Shown here: piece by piece, positions 1 to 9,685 of the stretch
Numbering within the stretch: the first letter of the stretch is position 1
How the letters are laid out: every line of letters begins with the position of its first letter
Assembly: GCA_023511555.1 (NCBI GenBank)
Contig: JAIMBG010000005.1
Coordinates: 1 to 33,439 of the forward strand
Direction: 5' to 3'
Length of the DNA: 33,439 nucleotides
Source: Acetobacteraceae bacterium
GTDB taxonomy: Bacteria; Bacillota; Sulfobacillia; JAIMBG01
Notes under the pieces: generated by a model
Seen by the model: only the letters and a program-made list of their open reading frames with translations
The model's database searches: none
Told to the model about the DNA's origin: nothing
Position numbers and translations under genes: made by a program

Positions 1-215
1 AGGCCTCCCAGCCCTTCTCCACCGCCCAGACGGCGAACGCGTAGTCCAGGGCGATCTCCTTGAGGAATTCGAAGCGTCCCGACGCGCCGCCGTGGCCGGC
101 GTCCATGTTGATCTTCAGCATCACCGGCTTGCCGCTGGTGGTGGCCGGCCGCAGCTTGGCCACCCACTTCTCGGGCTCCCAATAGGTGACGCGCGGGTCG
201 GACAGGCCGCCCGTG
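1..215 (-). pseudogene. C-terminal fragment of a prolyl oligopeptidase / oligopeptidase B (S9A), fused in frame to TrmFO; runs off the window
   Basis: Minus-strand translation ...[70 protein letters not shown] matches the S9A C-terminal pattern (DPRV.YWEP.KW.AKLR, AGHGG.SGRF, catalytic His in AGHGG). Confidence 0.8.
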
Positions 216-628
216 GCCAGCACCGCCGGCTCCGGCGGGATGACGGTAACCTCCTCCCGGCGGACCCTGATCAGCGGGTGGGTGCAAAGGGTATGGGTCA
301 CCAGGGCGGAGAACTCGCGGCGGTCGACGGCCAGGGCTTTTCCGGCGGGGACCCGGGACCGGTCGGCACAGGCCATAATCAGCGACCCCATCCGGCGCAT
401 CTCCTCTTTGAGCAGGCCCGAGGCGTTCTCCAGCGCATCCGACCCCAGGGAGTTGGAGCAGACCAGCTCGGCCAGCCCGTCGGTGTGGTGCGCGGGGGTG
501 AAGACCAGGGGCCGCATCTCCAGGAGGAGGACCCTCAACCCCCTCTGGGCGGCTTGCCAGGCCGCCTCGCAGCCGGCCAGCCCGCCTCCCACCACCACCA
601 GGTCCGGCGGCCCACCTGCTGGCTCCAT
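216..628 (-). pseudogene. trmFO: N-terminal part of methylenetetrahydrofolate-tRNA-(uracil-5-)-methyltransferase TrmFO, truncated by the junction
   Basis: ATG at 628: [111 protein letters not shown]...; Rossmann GGGLAG and AELVCSNS motifs; sits directly downstream of topA as is usual in Bacillota. Confidence 0.85.
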
Positions 629-636
629 GCCGCGGC

Positions 637-2757
637 TCACGGCGCCTCCCGCCCCTCCGCTGCGTCCTCCGGGGCAGGCGTCGCGCCCCCGCACCCCGGG
701 CGGGAGCAGGCGTACCGGTAGCCGCGCCCCGCCCGCCGCCTCACCAGGAAGGCGCCGCACCGGGGGCACACGCGCTGAGTGGGTCGCTGCCAGGACACAA
801 ACCGGCAGTCGGGGTAGCGGTTGCAGCCCCAGAACCTGCGACCCTTGCGTGAGGCTCGCTCCACGATCTCGCCCTGCCCGCACTGGGGGCACTTCGCCCC
901 GGTGGGCCGGGAAAACGAGCGGGAGTACCTGCACTCGGGGTAGCCGGGGCAGGCCAGGAACCGTCCGAACCGCCCGTGGCGGACCACCAGGCGGCGGCCG
1001 CACTGAGGGCAGGCCTCCTCCGTCTCCTCCTCCGGCACCTTCTGCCTTTCGATGGAGTCAGCCTTGAGCAGCAGCGGGGCGAACCCGCGGTAGAACTCGC
1101 CCACCACCTGCCTCCAGTCCGCCCGGCCCGCCTCCACCTCGTCCAGCGCCTCCTCCATGTGGGCGGTAAACCCGACGTCCACGATATCGGGGAAGTAGTT
1201 CTTGAGCAGGCCTACCACGGTTACGCCCAGCGGGGTGGGGTGGAAGCGCCTGTCCTCCTTGACCACGTACCCCCGCTGCTGGATGGTGTCGATGATGGGG
1301 GCGTAGGTGCTGGGGCGGCCGATGCCCCTTTCTTCCAGGGCCTTCACCAGCATGGCCTCGGTGTAGCGGGGCGGCGGCTGGGTGAAGTGCTGGTGGGGCT
1401 CAAGGCCCAAGACCTCCAGGGCATCGCCGGCGCTGAGCTCGGGCAGTACGCCGCCCTCCTGGGCCTCTTCCTCGTCGCGGCCCTCGGTGTAGAGCACGGT
1501 GAACCCGGGGAACTTTACGCGCGACCCCGTAGCCCTAAAGTGGTGGGGGCCGGCGGTTATCTCCACCGCCATGGTGTCCAAGACCGCCGCCTTCATCTGG
1601 CTGGCCAGGAACCTCTCCCAAATCAGCCGATACAGCCGGTACTGGTCCGGGGTGAGAAAGGACCTCACCGACTCGGGGTCAAGGTCCACCGCGGTGGGCC
1701 GGATGCACTCGTGGGCCCCCTGGACGCCGGCGCGGGGCTTCTGGGCCTGCCACCTCCGGGCCTGGGCCAAGCCCGCCCCATACCGCTTCTTTATATAGGC
1801 GGCCGTCGGGCCCAGGGCAGCGTCCGCCACCCGGGTAGAGTCGGTACGGATGTACGTCACCAGGCCCGTGCGGCCGCGGGCCCCCAGGTCCAACCCCTCA
1901 TAAAGCTGCTGGGCTACGGCCATGGTCCGGCGGGCGCCCTGCCCCAGCTTGCGTGACGCTTCCTGTTGAAGTGTGCTGGTGGTGAACGGGGGAGGGGGGT
2001 GGCGCCGCCGCTCCTTCCGCTCCACCGACTCCACCCGGAAGCTCTGGGCTTCAGCCTCCGCCACCACCGCCCTGGCCTGGGACTCGTCCTTGAGCTCGAC
2101 CTTCTCTCCTCTTGTCCCCCAGTACTGCGCCTCAAACTCCGGCCCCTGCCCGCGGCGTAGCCGGGCCTCGACGGTCCAGTACTCCTGCCGCTCGAACCCG
2201 TTGATCTCCGCTTCGCGATCCACGATGAGCCTGACCGCCACCGACTGCACCCGGCCGGCGCTGAGCCCTCGCCTGACCTTGCGCCACAACAGGGGGGAGA
2301 GCTGATACCCCACCACCCGGTCCAGGACCCGCCGGGCCTGCTGAGCGTCGACCAGCCGGCCGTCGATGGACCGGGGCTCGGCCAGGGCCTCCTTGAGCGC
2401 CTGCTCAGTGACCTCATGGAACACGATACGGCAGGGCTGGTCCGGATCCAGTCCCAGGAGCTGCGCCAGGTGCCAGGAGATGGCCTCCCCCTCGCGGTCG
2501 GGGTCAGTCGCCAGCAGCACCCGCTTCACCCCCCGGGCGGCCTCCCGCAGCTCCTTAATCACCTCGGCCTTGTCCCGAATGACGATGTATTGCGGAGCAA
2601 AGCCGTTCTCCACGTCCACCCCGAACCGACTCTTGGGGAGGTCCCTCACGTGCCCCATGGAGGCTTTGACCTGGTACTGGCGGCCCACGAAGCGGCTGAT
2701 AGTCCGCGCCTTGGCCGGGGATTCGACTATGATGAGGGAGCTGCCGCGTGAAGCCAC
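637..2757 (-). CDS. topA: DNA topoisomerase I (type IA) with C-terminal zinc-finger repeats
   Basis: [34 protein letters not shown]; active-site [11 protein letters not shown]; three CPxCG zinc-finger units at the C-terminus. Confidence 0.97.
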   Translation of the reverse strand: MASRGSSLIIVESPAKARTISRFVGRQYQVKASMGHVRDLPKSRFGVDVENGFAPQYIVIRDKAEVIKELREAARGVKRVLLATDPDREGEAISWHLAQLLGLDPDQPCRIVFHEVTEQALKEALAEPRSIDGRLVDAQQARRVLDRVVGYQLSPLLWRKVRRGLSAGRVQSVAVRLIVDREAEINGFERQEYWTVEARLRRGQGPEFEAQYWGTRGEKVELKDESQARAVVAEAEAQSFRVESVERKERRRHPPPPFTTSTLQQEASRKLGQGARRTMAVAQQLYEGLDLGARGRTGLVTYIRTDSTRVADAALGPTAAYIKKRYGAGLAQARRWQAQKPRAGVQGAHECIRPTAVDLDPESVRSFLTPDQYRLYRLIWERFLASQMKAAVLDTMAVEITAGPHHFRATGSRVKFPGFTVLYTEGRDEEEAQEGGVLPELSAGDALEVLGLEPHQHFTQPPPRYTEAMLVKALEERGIGRPSTYAPIIDTIQQRGYVVKEDRRFHPTPLGVTVVGLLKNYFPDIVDVGFTAHMEEALDEVEAGRADWRQVVGEFYRGFAPLLLKADSIERQKVPEEETEEACPQCGRRLVVRHGRFGRFLACPGYPECRYSRSFSRPTGAKCPQCGQGEIVERASRKGRRFWGCNRYPDCRFVSWQRPTQRVCPRCGAFLVRRRAGRGYRYACSRPGCGGATPAPEDAAEGREAP

Positions 2758-2806
2758 CCTCCCGCCTCCTTTGGACAGGCCTTGCGCCGGCGCCCGACCG
2801 GCGGGC

Positions 2807-3946
2807 TCAGACCCTCAGGAACACCTGCCCGGGTGCCCTCCTCACCAGCCCGTAAAGCTCAAGGCACGACAGGGCCGCCGCCGCCTCCGCCGCCCCCAGG
2901 CCGGATCGGCGCAGGATCTCCTCCAGCTCCGTGCCGCCCGGGCTTACAGCCTCAAGTACCCTCCGTTCCGAGGCCGCGAGCCCTTCTGGAAGAGCCGGTG
3001 GGCTCGGCCCCGCCCTTCCGGCGGCCGTCAAGGCCGGCGCCGGGAACCCCGCTGCCCCCAGGACGGCCAGCACGTCCGCCGCCTCCTCCACCAGCCCCGC
3101 CCCCTCCCGAAGGAGGGCGTGGCAGCCGCGGCTGAGCCCCCCTATCACCGGCCCGGGAACGGCGAACACCGGCCTCCCCTGCCTACGGGCTTCGGCAGCG
3201 GTGGATAGCGCCCCGCTGGAGGCTCCGGCCTCCACCACCACCACGCCGCAGGACATGCCGCTTATGGTGCGGTTGCGGGCCAGAAAGCCCCCCGCCCTGG
3301 CGGGGGTGCCGAGCGGCCACTGAGACACCGCCGCCCCACCCCCGTCCACAATCTGGGTCAGGAGCCCGCGGTTCTCCGGAGGGTACGGCACGTCAAGCCC
3401 CGACCCCAGCACCGCCACCGTGGCCCCCCCGCCCTCCAGCGCCCCGCGGTGGGCGGCGGCGTCGATGCCCCGCGCCAGCCCGCTCACCACGGCGGCGCCG
3501 GCGAGCGCCAGGTCGCGCCCCAGGGCGCGTGCCACTGCACGGCCATACGGGGTAGCCGACCGGGTGCCGACCACCGCCACGCAGGTCAGGGTCGGGCCAG
3601 GGAGCCGCCCCCAAACGTAGAGCACGGGAGGTGGGTCGGGGAGCGCCCCAAGCAGCGGCGGGTAGTCCGCATCCGCCCGCCGGACCACCCTGGCCCCCAG
3701 GGCCCGGGCCCGCTCGAGCTCCGCGGCGGCGGCTCCCCTGCGCTTCAGTTCCTGCAGCCTATGCCACGCCGGGGCCGGGACGCCGGCAGCCGCGAACTCC
3801 CGCTGCCCCGCGCCGTAAGCCGCCTCGGCCGACCCCAGCCGCCGGAGCAGCGCCCAGAACCGCCGGGGGCCTATCCCCGGCACCAGGTGCAGTCCCACCC
3901 AGGCCTCAAGCTCGGGAAGAGGCGGCCCGGCCCCGTCGGGGCTCAC
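2807..3946 (-). CDS. dprA: DNA-processing protein DprA (start at GTG 3946 overlapping the upstream stop is more likely than 3988)
   Basis: Rossmann-fold signature VAVVGTRSATPYGRAVARALGRDLALAGAAVVSGLARGIDAAAHRGAL; GTGA overlap with the M24 peptidase stop at 3943-3946. Confidence 0.93.
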   Translation of the reverse strand: MSPDGAGPPLPELEAWVGLHLVPGIGPRRFWALLRRLGSAEAAYGAGQREFAAAGVPAPAWHRLQELKRRGAAAAELERARALGARVVRRADADYPPLLGALPDPPPVLYVWGRLPGPTLTCVAVVGTRSATPYGRAVARALGRDLALAGAAVVSGLARGIDAAAHRGALEGGGATVAVLGSGLDVPYPPENRGLLTQIVDGGGAAVSQWPLGTPARAGGFLARNRTISGMSCGVVVVEAGASSGALSTAAEARRQGRPVFAVPGPVIGGLSRGCHALLREGAGLVEEAADVLAVLGAAGFPAPALTAAGRAGPSPPALPEGLAASERRVLEAVSPGGTELEEILRRSGLGAAEAAAALSCLELYGLVRRAPGQVFLRV

Positions 3947-5088
3947 CGCACCAGCCGCTCCAGCCCCCGCGGGTAGCGGGTCAGGCACTGGGCCCCCGCG
4001 GGCGTAACCAGCACCGTATCGGAGTGCCTGAAGCCGCCGACGCCCGGGAGGTAGATCCCCGGCTCCACGCTCACCACCATGCCCGAGGAAAGCACCGTCT
4101 CGTCCGACTCGGAGAGGTAGGGCGCCTCGTGAACGTCGAGGCCCATCCCGTGGCCGCTGCGGTGAAGGATGAAGCGGCCGAACCCCGCCTCCTCCAGGGC
4201 TCGGCGGCAGGCGCGGTCCACCTCACGGCAGGTGACCCCCGGGCGGATGGCCTGGATCCCTGCCCACTGGGCCCTCTCCATGGCCGCAAAAGCCTCTTGC
4301 ATCCGCGCGTCCCTGGGCTGGCCCAGAAAGACAGTCCGCTCTACCTCGCAGCAGTACCCCTCCACCACCGCCCCCGCGCCATGCAGCACCACATCGCCCG
4401 TCTCCAGCACCCTCCCGCCCGGCAGGGCGTGAGGTAGGGCCGACTTGGGGCCCGAAACCGGCCGCGACCCCACCGACACCACCAGGCCGGGGAACCGCCG
4501 GACAGCCTCCAGCAGCATGGCCCGGTCCCCCTCGGCCATGAGCTCCAGTTCGGACACGCCCACCCGGGTGGCGGCCACCGCCACGGCCATGCCGTGGTCG
4601 GCCAGCGCGCAGCCGGACCGGATGAGCTCCAGTTCCTGCTGGTCCTTGACCATGCGGGCCTCCTCTACCAGCCCCCGCGTTGGCACCAGCTCGCAGCGCA
4701 GGGCGCCGGCCAGCCGGCGGTACCCCTCCCAGGTTACGGCGTCCGCCTCGACGCCCAGGCGACAGCCGGGGCGATTGATGCCCTGTCTGCTGGCGGCGGC
4801 GACTACCTCGTCCAGCGCCAGGTCGAAGGGCGACCGCCCCCCGACGCCGCCCAGTCCTTCATCGCCGTAGGGGCGCAGCTCGCACGCAGTGGCCACTGCG
4901 CGGGCGTGCTCCAGCTCCAGGGCGGGCAGGACCAGCACCGTGTCGCGGCCCACCAGCAACATCACCGGCCGCGTGTAACTCACGGCCCGGAACCCAGTGA
5001 GGTAGGCGACGTTGGAGGGGCTGGACACCAGCATGAAATCGAGCCTCTCCCGCCTCAGCCTTTCCCTCAGCCAGCCCGGCCTATCCAT
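3943..5088 (-). CDS. M24 family Xaa-Pro peptidase (creatinase N-domain plus pita-bread C-domain)
   Basis: LDFMLVSSPSNVAYLTGFR; metal-ligand region ETGDVVLHGAGAVVEGYCCEVERTVFLG; HRSGHGMGLDVHEAPYLS; VSVEPGIYLPGVGGFRHSDTVLVT. Confidence 0.92.
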   Translation of the reverse strand: MDRPGWLRERLRRERLDFMLVSSPSNVAYLTGFRAVSYTRPVMLLVGRDTVLVLPALELEHARAVATACELRPYGDEGLGGVGGRSPFDLALDEVVAAASRQGINRPGCRLGVEADAVTWEGYRRLAGALRCELVPTRGLVEEARMVKDQQELELIRSGCALADHGMAVAVAATRVGVSELELMAEGDRAMLLEAVRRFPGLVVSVGSRPVSGPKSALPHALPGGRVLETGDVVLHGAGAVVEGYCCEVERTVFLGQPRDARMQEAFAAMERAQWAGIQAIRPGVTCREVDRACRRALEEAGFGRFILHRSGHGMGLDVHEAPYLSESDETVLSSGMVVSVEPGIYLPGVGGFRHSDTVLVTPAGAQCLTRYPRGLERLVR

Positions 5089-5236
5089 GGCAGTCCCCCT
5101 TCAGCTCATCCTGCTCCCCCGGGCCTTGGGGCGCGCCGGCCCGATCCCGCGCCGCCGCTTCTGGACGCAGGCAGCCGTTGAGGGTATACGACCCTGCACC
5201 CCCGTTCCCCTTCATCCCCCCCGGCCGCCAAGCTTA

Positions 5237-5265
5237 ATTCTACCTCAGCCCCGCCCACAACTCAA
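5237..5265 (-). promoter_or_regulatory. Sigma-A-like promoter for the M24 peptidase-dprA-topA-trmFO operon
   Basis: Minus strand TTGAGT (5265-5260), 17-nt spacer, TAGAAT (5242-5237) in an AT-richer patch upstream of the operon. Confidence 0.55.
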
Positions 5266-5509
5266 CGGGCGCGCGCCGCCTCGCGGGCCTCCGCCGGCAC
5301 CCACCCCGCGGCGGGGCCCGGCGTGCGCCGCCGGCGCCGGCTGAGCAGGGGACGGGCGGCCGGGGTCGAATAAAGGGGGCGGGGTCCGGTGCCGGGAAGC
5401 GCCCGCGGCCAGCGAAGGCGGGCCGACCCCGGCCAGAAGGGCAGCCGGCAACGCGGTGCCCCACCGGGGGCAGGCTCGACCGTCCGCCCCGAGGGGAGGG
5501 GGACATGCT

Positions 5510-5974
5510 GTGCAAGGCGGCTTCGATGCCGTGGCGTTTGCGGGGCAGAAGTTCGAGGAGGGATACAACTGCGCCGAGTCGGTCCTCATGGCGCTCGACC
5601 GGGCCTGGGGGCTTGGGGTCGACCCCTCGGCGGGGACGGGGCTGGGCGGCGGCCTGGGCCGTGAGGGCCATGCCTGCGGGGCGCTGACGGGAGGGGTCAT
5701 CGCCCTGAGCCTCAGCGCCAGAGCCGCTGACCTGTCCCGGAGGGAGGCCAGGCGGCAAACAATAGCCCGGGCTTCCGCCCTGGTCCGCTGGTTTCGCGAG
5801 AGGGCTGGGGCTGCCGAGTGCCGGGAGATCGTCGGCTGCGACCTCTCCAGCCCCCAAGGAATGGCCCGGTTCATCCGGGAGGGGCTCAAGCTTAAGGTCT
5901 GCAAGCCACTGGTCCAGGCCGTGGTGGAGCGGCTGCTGGAGTCGGAGGGGGGCACGGCCGGCCCGGACGGTTAG
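5510..5974 (+). CDS. C_GCAxxG_C_C family putative redox protein
   Basis: GTG start at 5510 after GAGGGGAGGGGG; AGQKFEEGYNCAESVLMAL ... GHACGALTGGVIALSL ... AAECREIVGCDL ... KVCKPLVQ has the family's cysteine arrangement. Confidence 0.85.
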   Translation: MQGGFDAVAFAGQKFEEGYNCAESVLMALDRAWGLGVDPSAGTGLGGGLGREGHACGALTGGVIALSLSARAADLSRREARRQTIARASALVRWFRERAGAAECREIVGCDLSSPQGMARFIREGLKLKVCKPLVQAVVERLLESEGGTAGPDG

Positions 5975-6786
5975 AGCCGGGTTCTCCCCAGCCCCCTGTC
6001 CAGCTTGGTGAGAGGGTCAGGCTCCAACAGACCGGGGGCCAGGGCGACAAGATGCGCCTCGGCTTGGCGGAGGTGGGCCACGGTGCCCTGGCCGGCCGCC
6101 TCTATCTCAATGCCGTATAGCGGACCACCCTCCCGACCGGGGTAGGCGGTCCGATCCAGGGAGAGCAGCCCCACCTCCTGGCCGCCCAGGGAAAGCCGGC
6201 GCCGGCAGCGCTGGGCTACCACCTCCAGGACGGGTCTGAGCCGCCCGCAGCGCTCACCGGCGAGGAATTCCTCCAACCGGCAGGCGCCGGGATCAGGCAC
6301 GCCCGACGCGGCGATCAGCGTGAGGCACCTGGCCAGCGAGCCAGGGGTGAGGTCGGCCTCCCACTCCGGGCGCGTGGCATAGCCGCCCGCGCAGGCCCCC
6401 CGGGCCTTGAGGGTGATCCGAGGCCCCGACCCGGCGCGGCGCAGGCGCAGGGCCAGACCGGCGGCGCCGAGCTCACCCCCGACCGTGTCCCAGTAAACGT
6501 CCCTTACCTCTTCCTCCTCCAGCGGTCCTAGGGAGAAGGGACCCAGGGTTTCGGCTCGCCTTAGCCTCTCGAAGACCTCCAGCGCCGCCCCCTCCCCGCC
6601 CCCCGCCACCAGGAGCTTGAGCTCGCATTCCACCCCCGCCGCTCCACCCCCCCAAGAGGATGGCACCCTTTCCACCCCCCTTTCCGGCACCTTTGAGGGC
6701 AGAGGTTCATCGGTCGACGGCAGATCTCCTCCCGCGGCAGGGGGATCCGTTTCCGAATTAAACGGAGGCAAGCCATCGGTTGACAT
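5971..6786 (-). CDS. CYTH domain protein (triphosphate tunnel metalloenzyme family); start codon uncertain
   Basis: VECELKLLVAGG (ExExK-like), VRDVYWDT, GLALRLRRAGSGPRITLKARG, RTAYPGREGGPLYGIEIEA. Confidence 0.75.
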   Translation of the reverse strand: MSTDGLPPFNSETDPPAAGGDLPSTDEPLPSKVPERGVERVPSSWGGGAAGVECELKLLVAGGGEGAALEVFERLRRAETLGPFSLGPLEEEEVRDVYWDTVGGELGAAGLALRLRRAGSGPRITLKARGACAGGYATRPEWEADLTPGSLARCLTLIAASGVPDPGACRLEEFLAGERCGRLRPVLEVVAQRCRRRLSLGGQEVGLLSLDRTAYPGREGGPLYGIEIEAAGQGTVAHLRQAEAHLVALAPGLLEPDPLTKLDRGLGRTRL

Positions 6787-6808
6787 TCGATTCCGCAGGG
6801 AGTAAACT
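6780..6808 (+). promoter_or_regulatory. Sigma-A-like promoter for the NYN-domain gene
   Basis: TTGACA (6780-6785), 17-nt spacer, TAAACT (6803-6808); about 28 nt before the ATG at 6837. Confidence 0.7.
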
Positions 6809-6836
6809 TCCGGTGGGAGGCCTGAAAGGAGGTGAA

Positions 6837-7388
6837 ATGGTGAGTCGAGTGGCTGTCTTCGTGGATGGCGCCAACATGTTTTATGCCCAGAAGCAGCTGG
6901 GATGGAACCTGGATTTCTTCCGCCTGTTGGACTACTTCTCCCGCGGGCACGAACTGGTGGCCGCCTTCTACTACACCGGCGAGCTCAACCCCGACCCCCA
7001 ACACGAGGCCTTCCTGAGGGCCCTGACCCACCACGGCTACACGGTGAGGAAGAGGCCGGTAAGGGAGATCCTTGATCAGCAGACGGGAAAGACGGTGAGG
7101 AAAGCCAACCTGGACGTTGAGATAGCGATTGACATGCTGCTCACCCAGGACCAGTACGATGTGGCTTACCTCTTCAGCGGCGATGGGGACCTGGAGCGCG
7201 TGGTGCGCGAGCTCAGGTCTCGGGGCAAGCGGGTGTATGTCATTGCCAAGTCCGGCATGCTGGCGTTCGAGTTGCTCAACGTCTCCGACCTGCCGCGGCA
7301 GTACCTGGACGACCTCAAGGCCCAACTGGAGAGGACCGAACGCCGGCCGGCTGCGCAGGCCGGCACCGGTGCGCCCGCGGGCGCCTGA
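6837..7388 (+). CDS. NYN domain (LabA/DUF88-type, PIN-like) protein
   Basis: AAAGGAGGTGAA then ATG 6837: MVSRVAVFVDGANMFYAQKQLGW...KANLDVEIAIDMLLTQDQYDVAYLFSGDGDLERVVRELRSRGKRVYVIAKSGMLAFELLNVSD. Confidence 0.92.
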   Translation: MVSRVAVFVDGANMFYAQKQLGWNLDFFRLLDYFSRGHELVAAFYYTGELNPDPQHEAFLRALTHHGYTVRKRPVREILDQQTGKTVRKANLDVEIAIDMLLTQDQYDVAYLFSGDGDLERVVRELRSRGKRVYVIAKSGMLAFELLNVSDLPRQYLDDLKAQLERTERRPAAQAGTGAPAGA

Positions 7389-7627
7389 GACGCTGGCCAG
7401 GGCTGCCCAAGGTCACTTCAAGGAGCCCCCGCCCCGGCGCTGCCCTGAGTCGTCGCCGGGGCGGGGACCCGTGCCCTTTTCCTCTGCTTGCGGCCCTCGG
7501 CGTCCGCCGCCCGGCGTCCCCGTTGGAGCCGATTGGAATTATCACCCCAGCCGGCAGGAATTTTGGCTTGATGGAAGAACTTTACATTGAGTAGCTCTTT
7601 ACTGTATTGCTAAGAGGGGAGAGCGTC

Positions 7628-9676
7628 GTGGGGACTTACCGTATCGTGCCCCTGACCCGGTCTCTGGCCGTGATCCTCCTCTTGCCCGTGTTGTCGCTTC
7701 TGCCGCTCGGCCTCGCAGCAGGGCTGCACCCCGCCACCGCCCGCGCCGCCGGATCTGCGGCGCTCACCCCCCCGCCAGCGCCGCCGCCGGTGGCCCTGGT
7801 GCTGGACGCCGCGATCCGCCGGTACGGGGTCGCCGGCAGCGACCTACGATTCGCGGGCGGTGCCTGGGCGACCTTTCCATACCTGCAGAAGAGCTTGTGG
7901 CACGCCAAGGTGGTGCATCGGACCGACGGGAGGGTGCTGACGGTAGCCCTCACCCCCTCGGGCAAGCCCATCGAGTACGACCTGGTGGCAGCCCAGGAGC
8001 AGACGTTGCGCAACCTGGCCCTGGACAGGCTCGACCCGGACCTGAGGCTGGTGACGCGGGCCCTGGCCCCGGACCGCCGCGTCCGTGTGGCGATCTGGCT
8101 GAGCAACCCCGACACCCAGTCGGCCACGGCACCGGTCCTGGCCCGCTACCTGGACCTCAGTCTGGCTCCAGGGCGCCGCCCTCTGCCCGACTGCAGCCTC
8201 GTCCGCTACCGGGCCTTCTACCAGGACTGCCTCAAGGCCAAAGAGGCGGCTTACCTGGCCAACGCCGCACCGCTCGTGGACTGGCTGGCCTGCCAGGGGC
8301 AGCGGGTCACCTACGTCTGCCGCAGCGCCCCGCTGGTCTTCGCCGAGGTGGCCGTCGGGCTCCTCGGCCGGCTGGCCATGCGGCCCGAAGTGGCGGCGGT
8401 GTACCCCTCCCGCCAGTACCGGCCGGAGCTGAACACCGCCTCGCCCGCGCTCAAGCCCGACTGGACCTGGTCACTGGGGCTGTCGGGCGAGGGCGTGGCG
8501 GTGGCGGTGATCGACGCCGAGCGCATTGACTGGGCCGACCCGTTCCTGGCCAAGGGGCTCACCTTCAGCCCCGCCGGCGCGCCCGGGGCCCATGCTACCG
8601 CCGTGGCCGGCGCCATAGCCTGCGCCCACGAGACCTATCGGGGCCTGGCGCCTGGGGTCACGCTCTTGAGCGCCAACGCCGGTTCCTGGAGCGACGAGCA
8701 TCTGGTGGCGGCGGCCGACTGGGCCCTGGCGGTGGGGGCAGCGGTCTTCGACCTGGGGTTCGGGGCGGACACGGGGCTCAGGCCCCAGGCCCTCGACAGG
8801 TTCTTCGACCATCTGGCCCGGGAGCACGGGCGGCTGGCGGTGAAGTCGGCGGGAAACTGCGGCGGGACCGGCGACACCGGCAACGTGACCAGCCCCGGTC
8901 TGGGCTACAACCCCGTGACCGTAGGCGGCACCTTCGACAACAACACCGGCCCGTACGCCACCGACGACTCGAGGTACCCGCTCTCCAGCTTCCGGGACCC
9001 CCCCTCCACCCACGGCGACCGCAGCGAGCCCGACCTTAGCGCGGTGGCCCAAGGCATCCACACCACCCAAACCCAGGCTGCCTTCGACTCCGGCGGCTCC
9101 TGGATAACCCCCCAGTCCACCCCGGCGGCGGGAACCAGCTACGCCGCCGCCCTGGTCAGCGGCGCGGTGGCCCTTTACACCGAGTACCGGCCGTTCCTGG
9201 CGTACTGGCCTGAGCTGACCCGGGCGGTGCTTTTGGCTTCGGCCGGCCGCACCACCTACGGGCGTTGCAGTGAGGGGCGGCTGCACGACCAGGAGGGCGC
9301 GGGGACGCTGGAGGTGGACGAGGGGATGAGGCTCCTGGCCAGGGACGACTATGCCCTCGTCTCCGGGTACCGGCAGGACTTCCCCCGGGAGTACCCCCTG
9401 CAGCTCTCCGCGGGGCAGAGGGTCCGGGTCGCACTGGCCTGGCTCAACGACCCCAACTGGCCGGCTGACCCCTCCGGCCAGAGGCTGACCGCCGACTTCG
9501 ACCTCACTATCTACGGCCCCACGGGGGAGTATGTGGCCGGTGCCTACACCTGGGACAACAACTGCGAGCTGGTCGAGTTCGTGGCCCCTGCGACAGGGGC
9601 CTACCGGACGGTGATAAGCGCCACCCGGCTGGACACCCCGTACGAGCACCTGGGCCTGGCCTGGAGCATCCGCTAG
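7628..9676 (+). CDS. Secreted S8 (subtilisin-like) serine protease with a ~270-aa N-terminal extension
   Basis: Signal-peptide-like N-terminus; Asp in EGVAVAVIDAERIDW, His in GAPGAHATAVAGAIA, Ser in AAGTSYAAALVSGAVALY; C-terminal jelly-roll-like region. GTG 7628 follows AAGAGGGGAG. Confidence 0.85.
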   Translation: MGTYRIVPLTRSLAVILLLPVLSLLPLGLAAGLHPATARAAGSAALTPPPAPPPVALVLDAAIRRYGVAGSDLRFAGGAWATFPYLQKSLWHAKVVHRTDGRVLTVALTPSGKPIEYDLVAAQEQTLRNLALDRLDPDLRLVTRALAPDRRVRVAIWLSNPDTQSATAPVLARYLDLSLAPGRRPLPDCSLVRYRAFYQDCLKAKEAAYLANAAPLVDWLACQGQRVTYVCRSAPLVFAEVAVGLLGRLAMRPEVAAVYPSRQYRPELNTASPALKPDWTWSLGLSGEGVAVAVIDAERIDWADPFLAKGLTFSPAGAPGAHATAVAGAIACAHETYRGLAPGVTLLSANAGSWSDEHLVAAADWALAVGAAVFDLGFGADTGLRPQALDRFFDHLAREHGRLAVKSAGNCGGTGDTGNVTSPGLGYNPVTVGGTFDNNTGPYATDDSRYPLSSFRDPPSTHGDRSEPDLSAVAQGIHTTQTQAAFDSGGSWITPQSTPAAGTSYAAALVSGAVALYTEYRPFLAYWPELTRAVLLASAGRTTYGRCSEGRLHDQEGAGTLEVDEGMRLLARDDYALVSGYRQDFPREYPLQLSAGQRVRVALAWLNDPNWPADPSGQRLTADFDLTIYGPTGEYVAGAYTWDNNCELVEFVAPATGAYRTVISATRLDTPYEHLGLAWSIR

Positions 9677-9685
9677 GCAGGTCCC

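Noticed and set aside
217-225. Shared 9-mer CCAGCACCG at both chimera junctions (217-225 and 31820-31828)
   Set aside because: The same 9-mer occurs elsewhere in this GC-rich window (e.g. around 3405, 4009 and 4931), so it is not evidence for a site-specific recombination signal.
976-1956. 326-aa plus-strand ORF opposite topA
   Set aside because: Shadow ORF of a clearly conserved gene.
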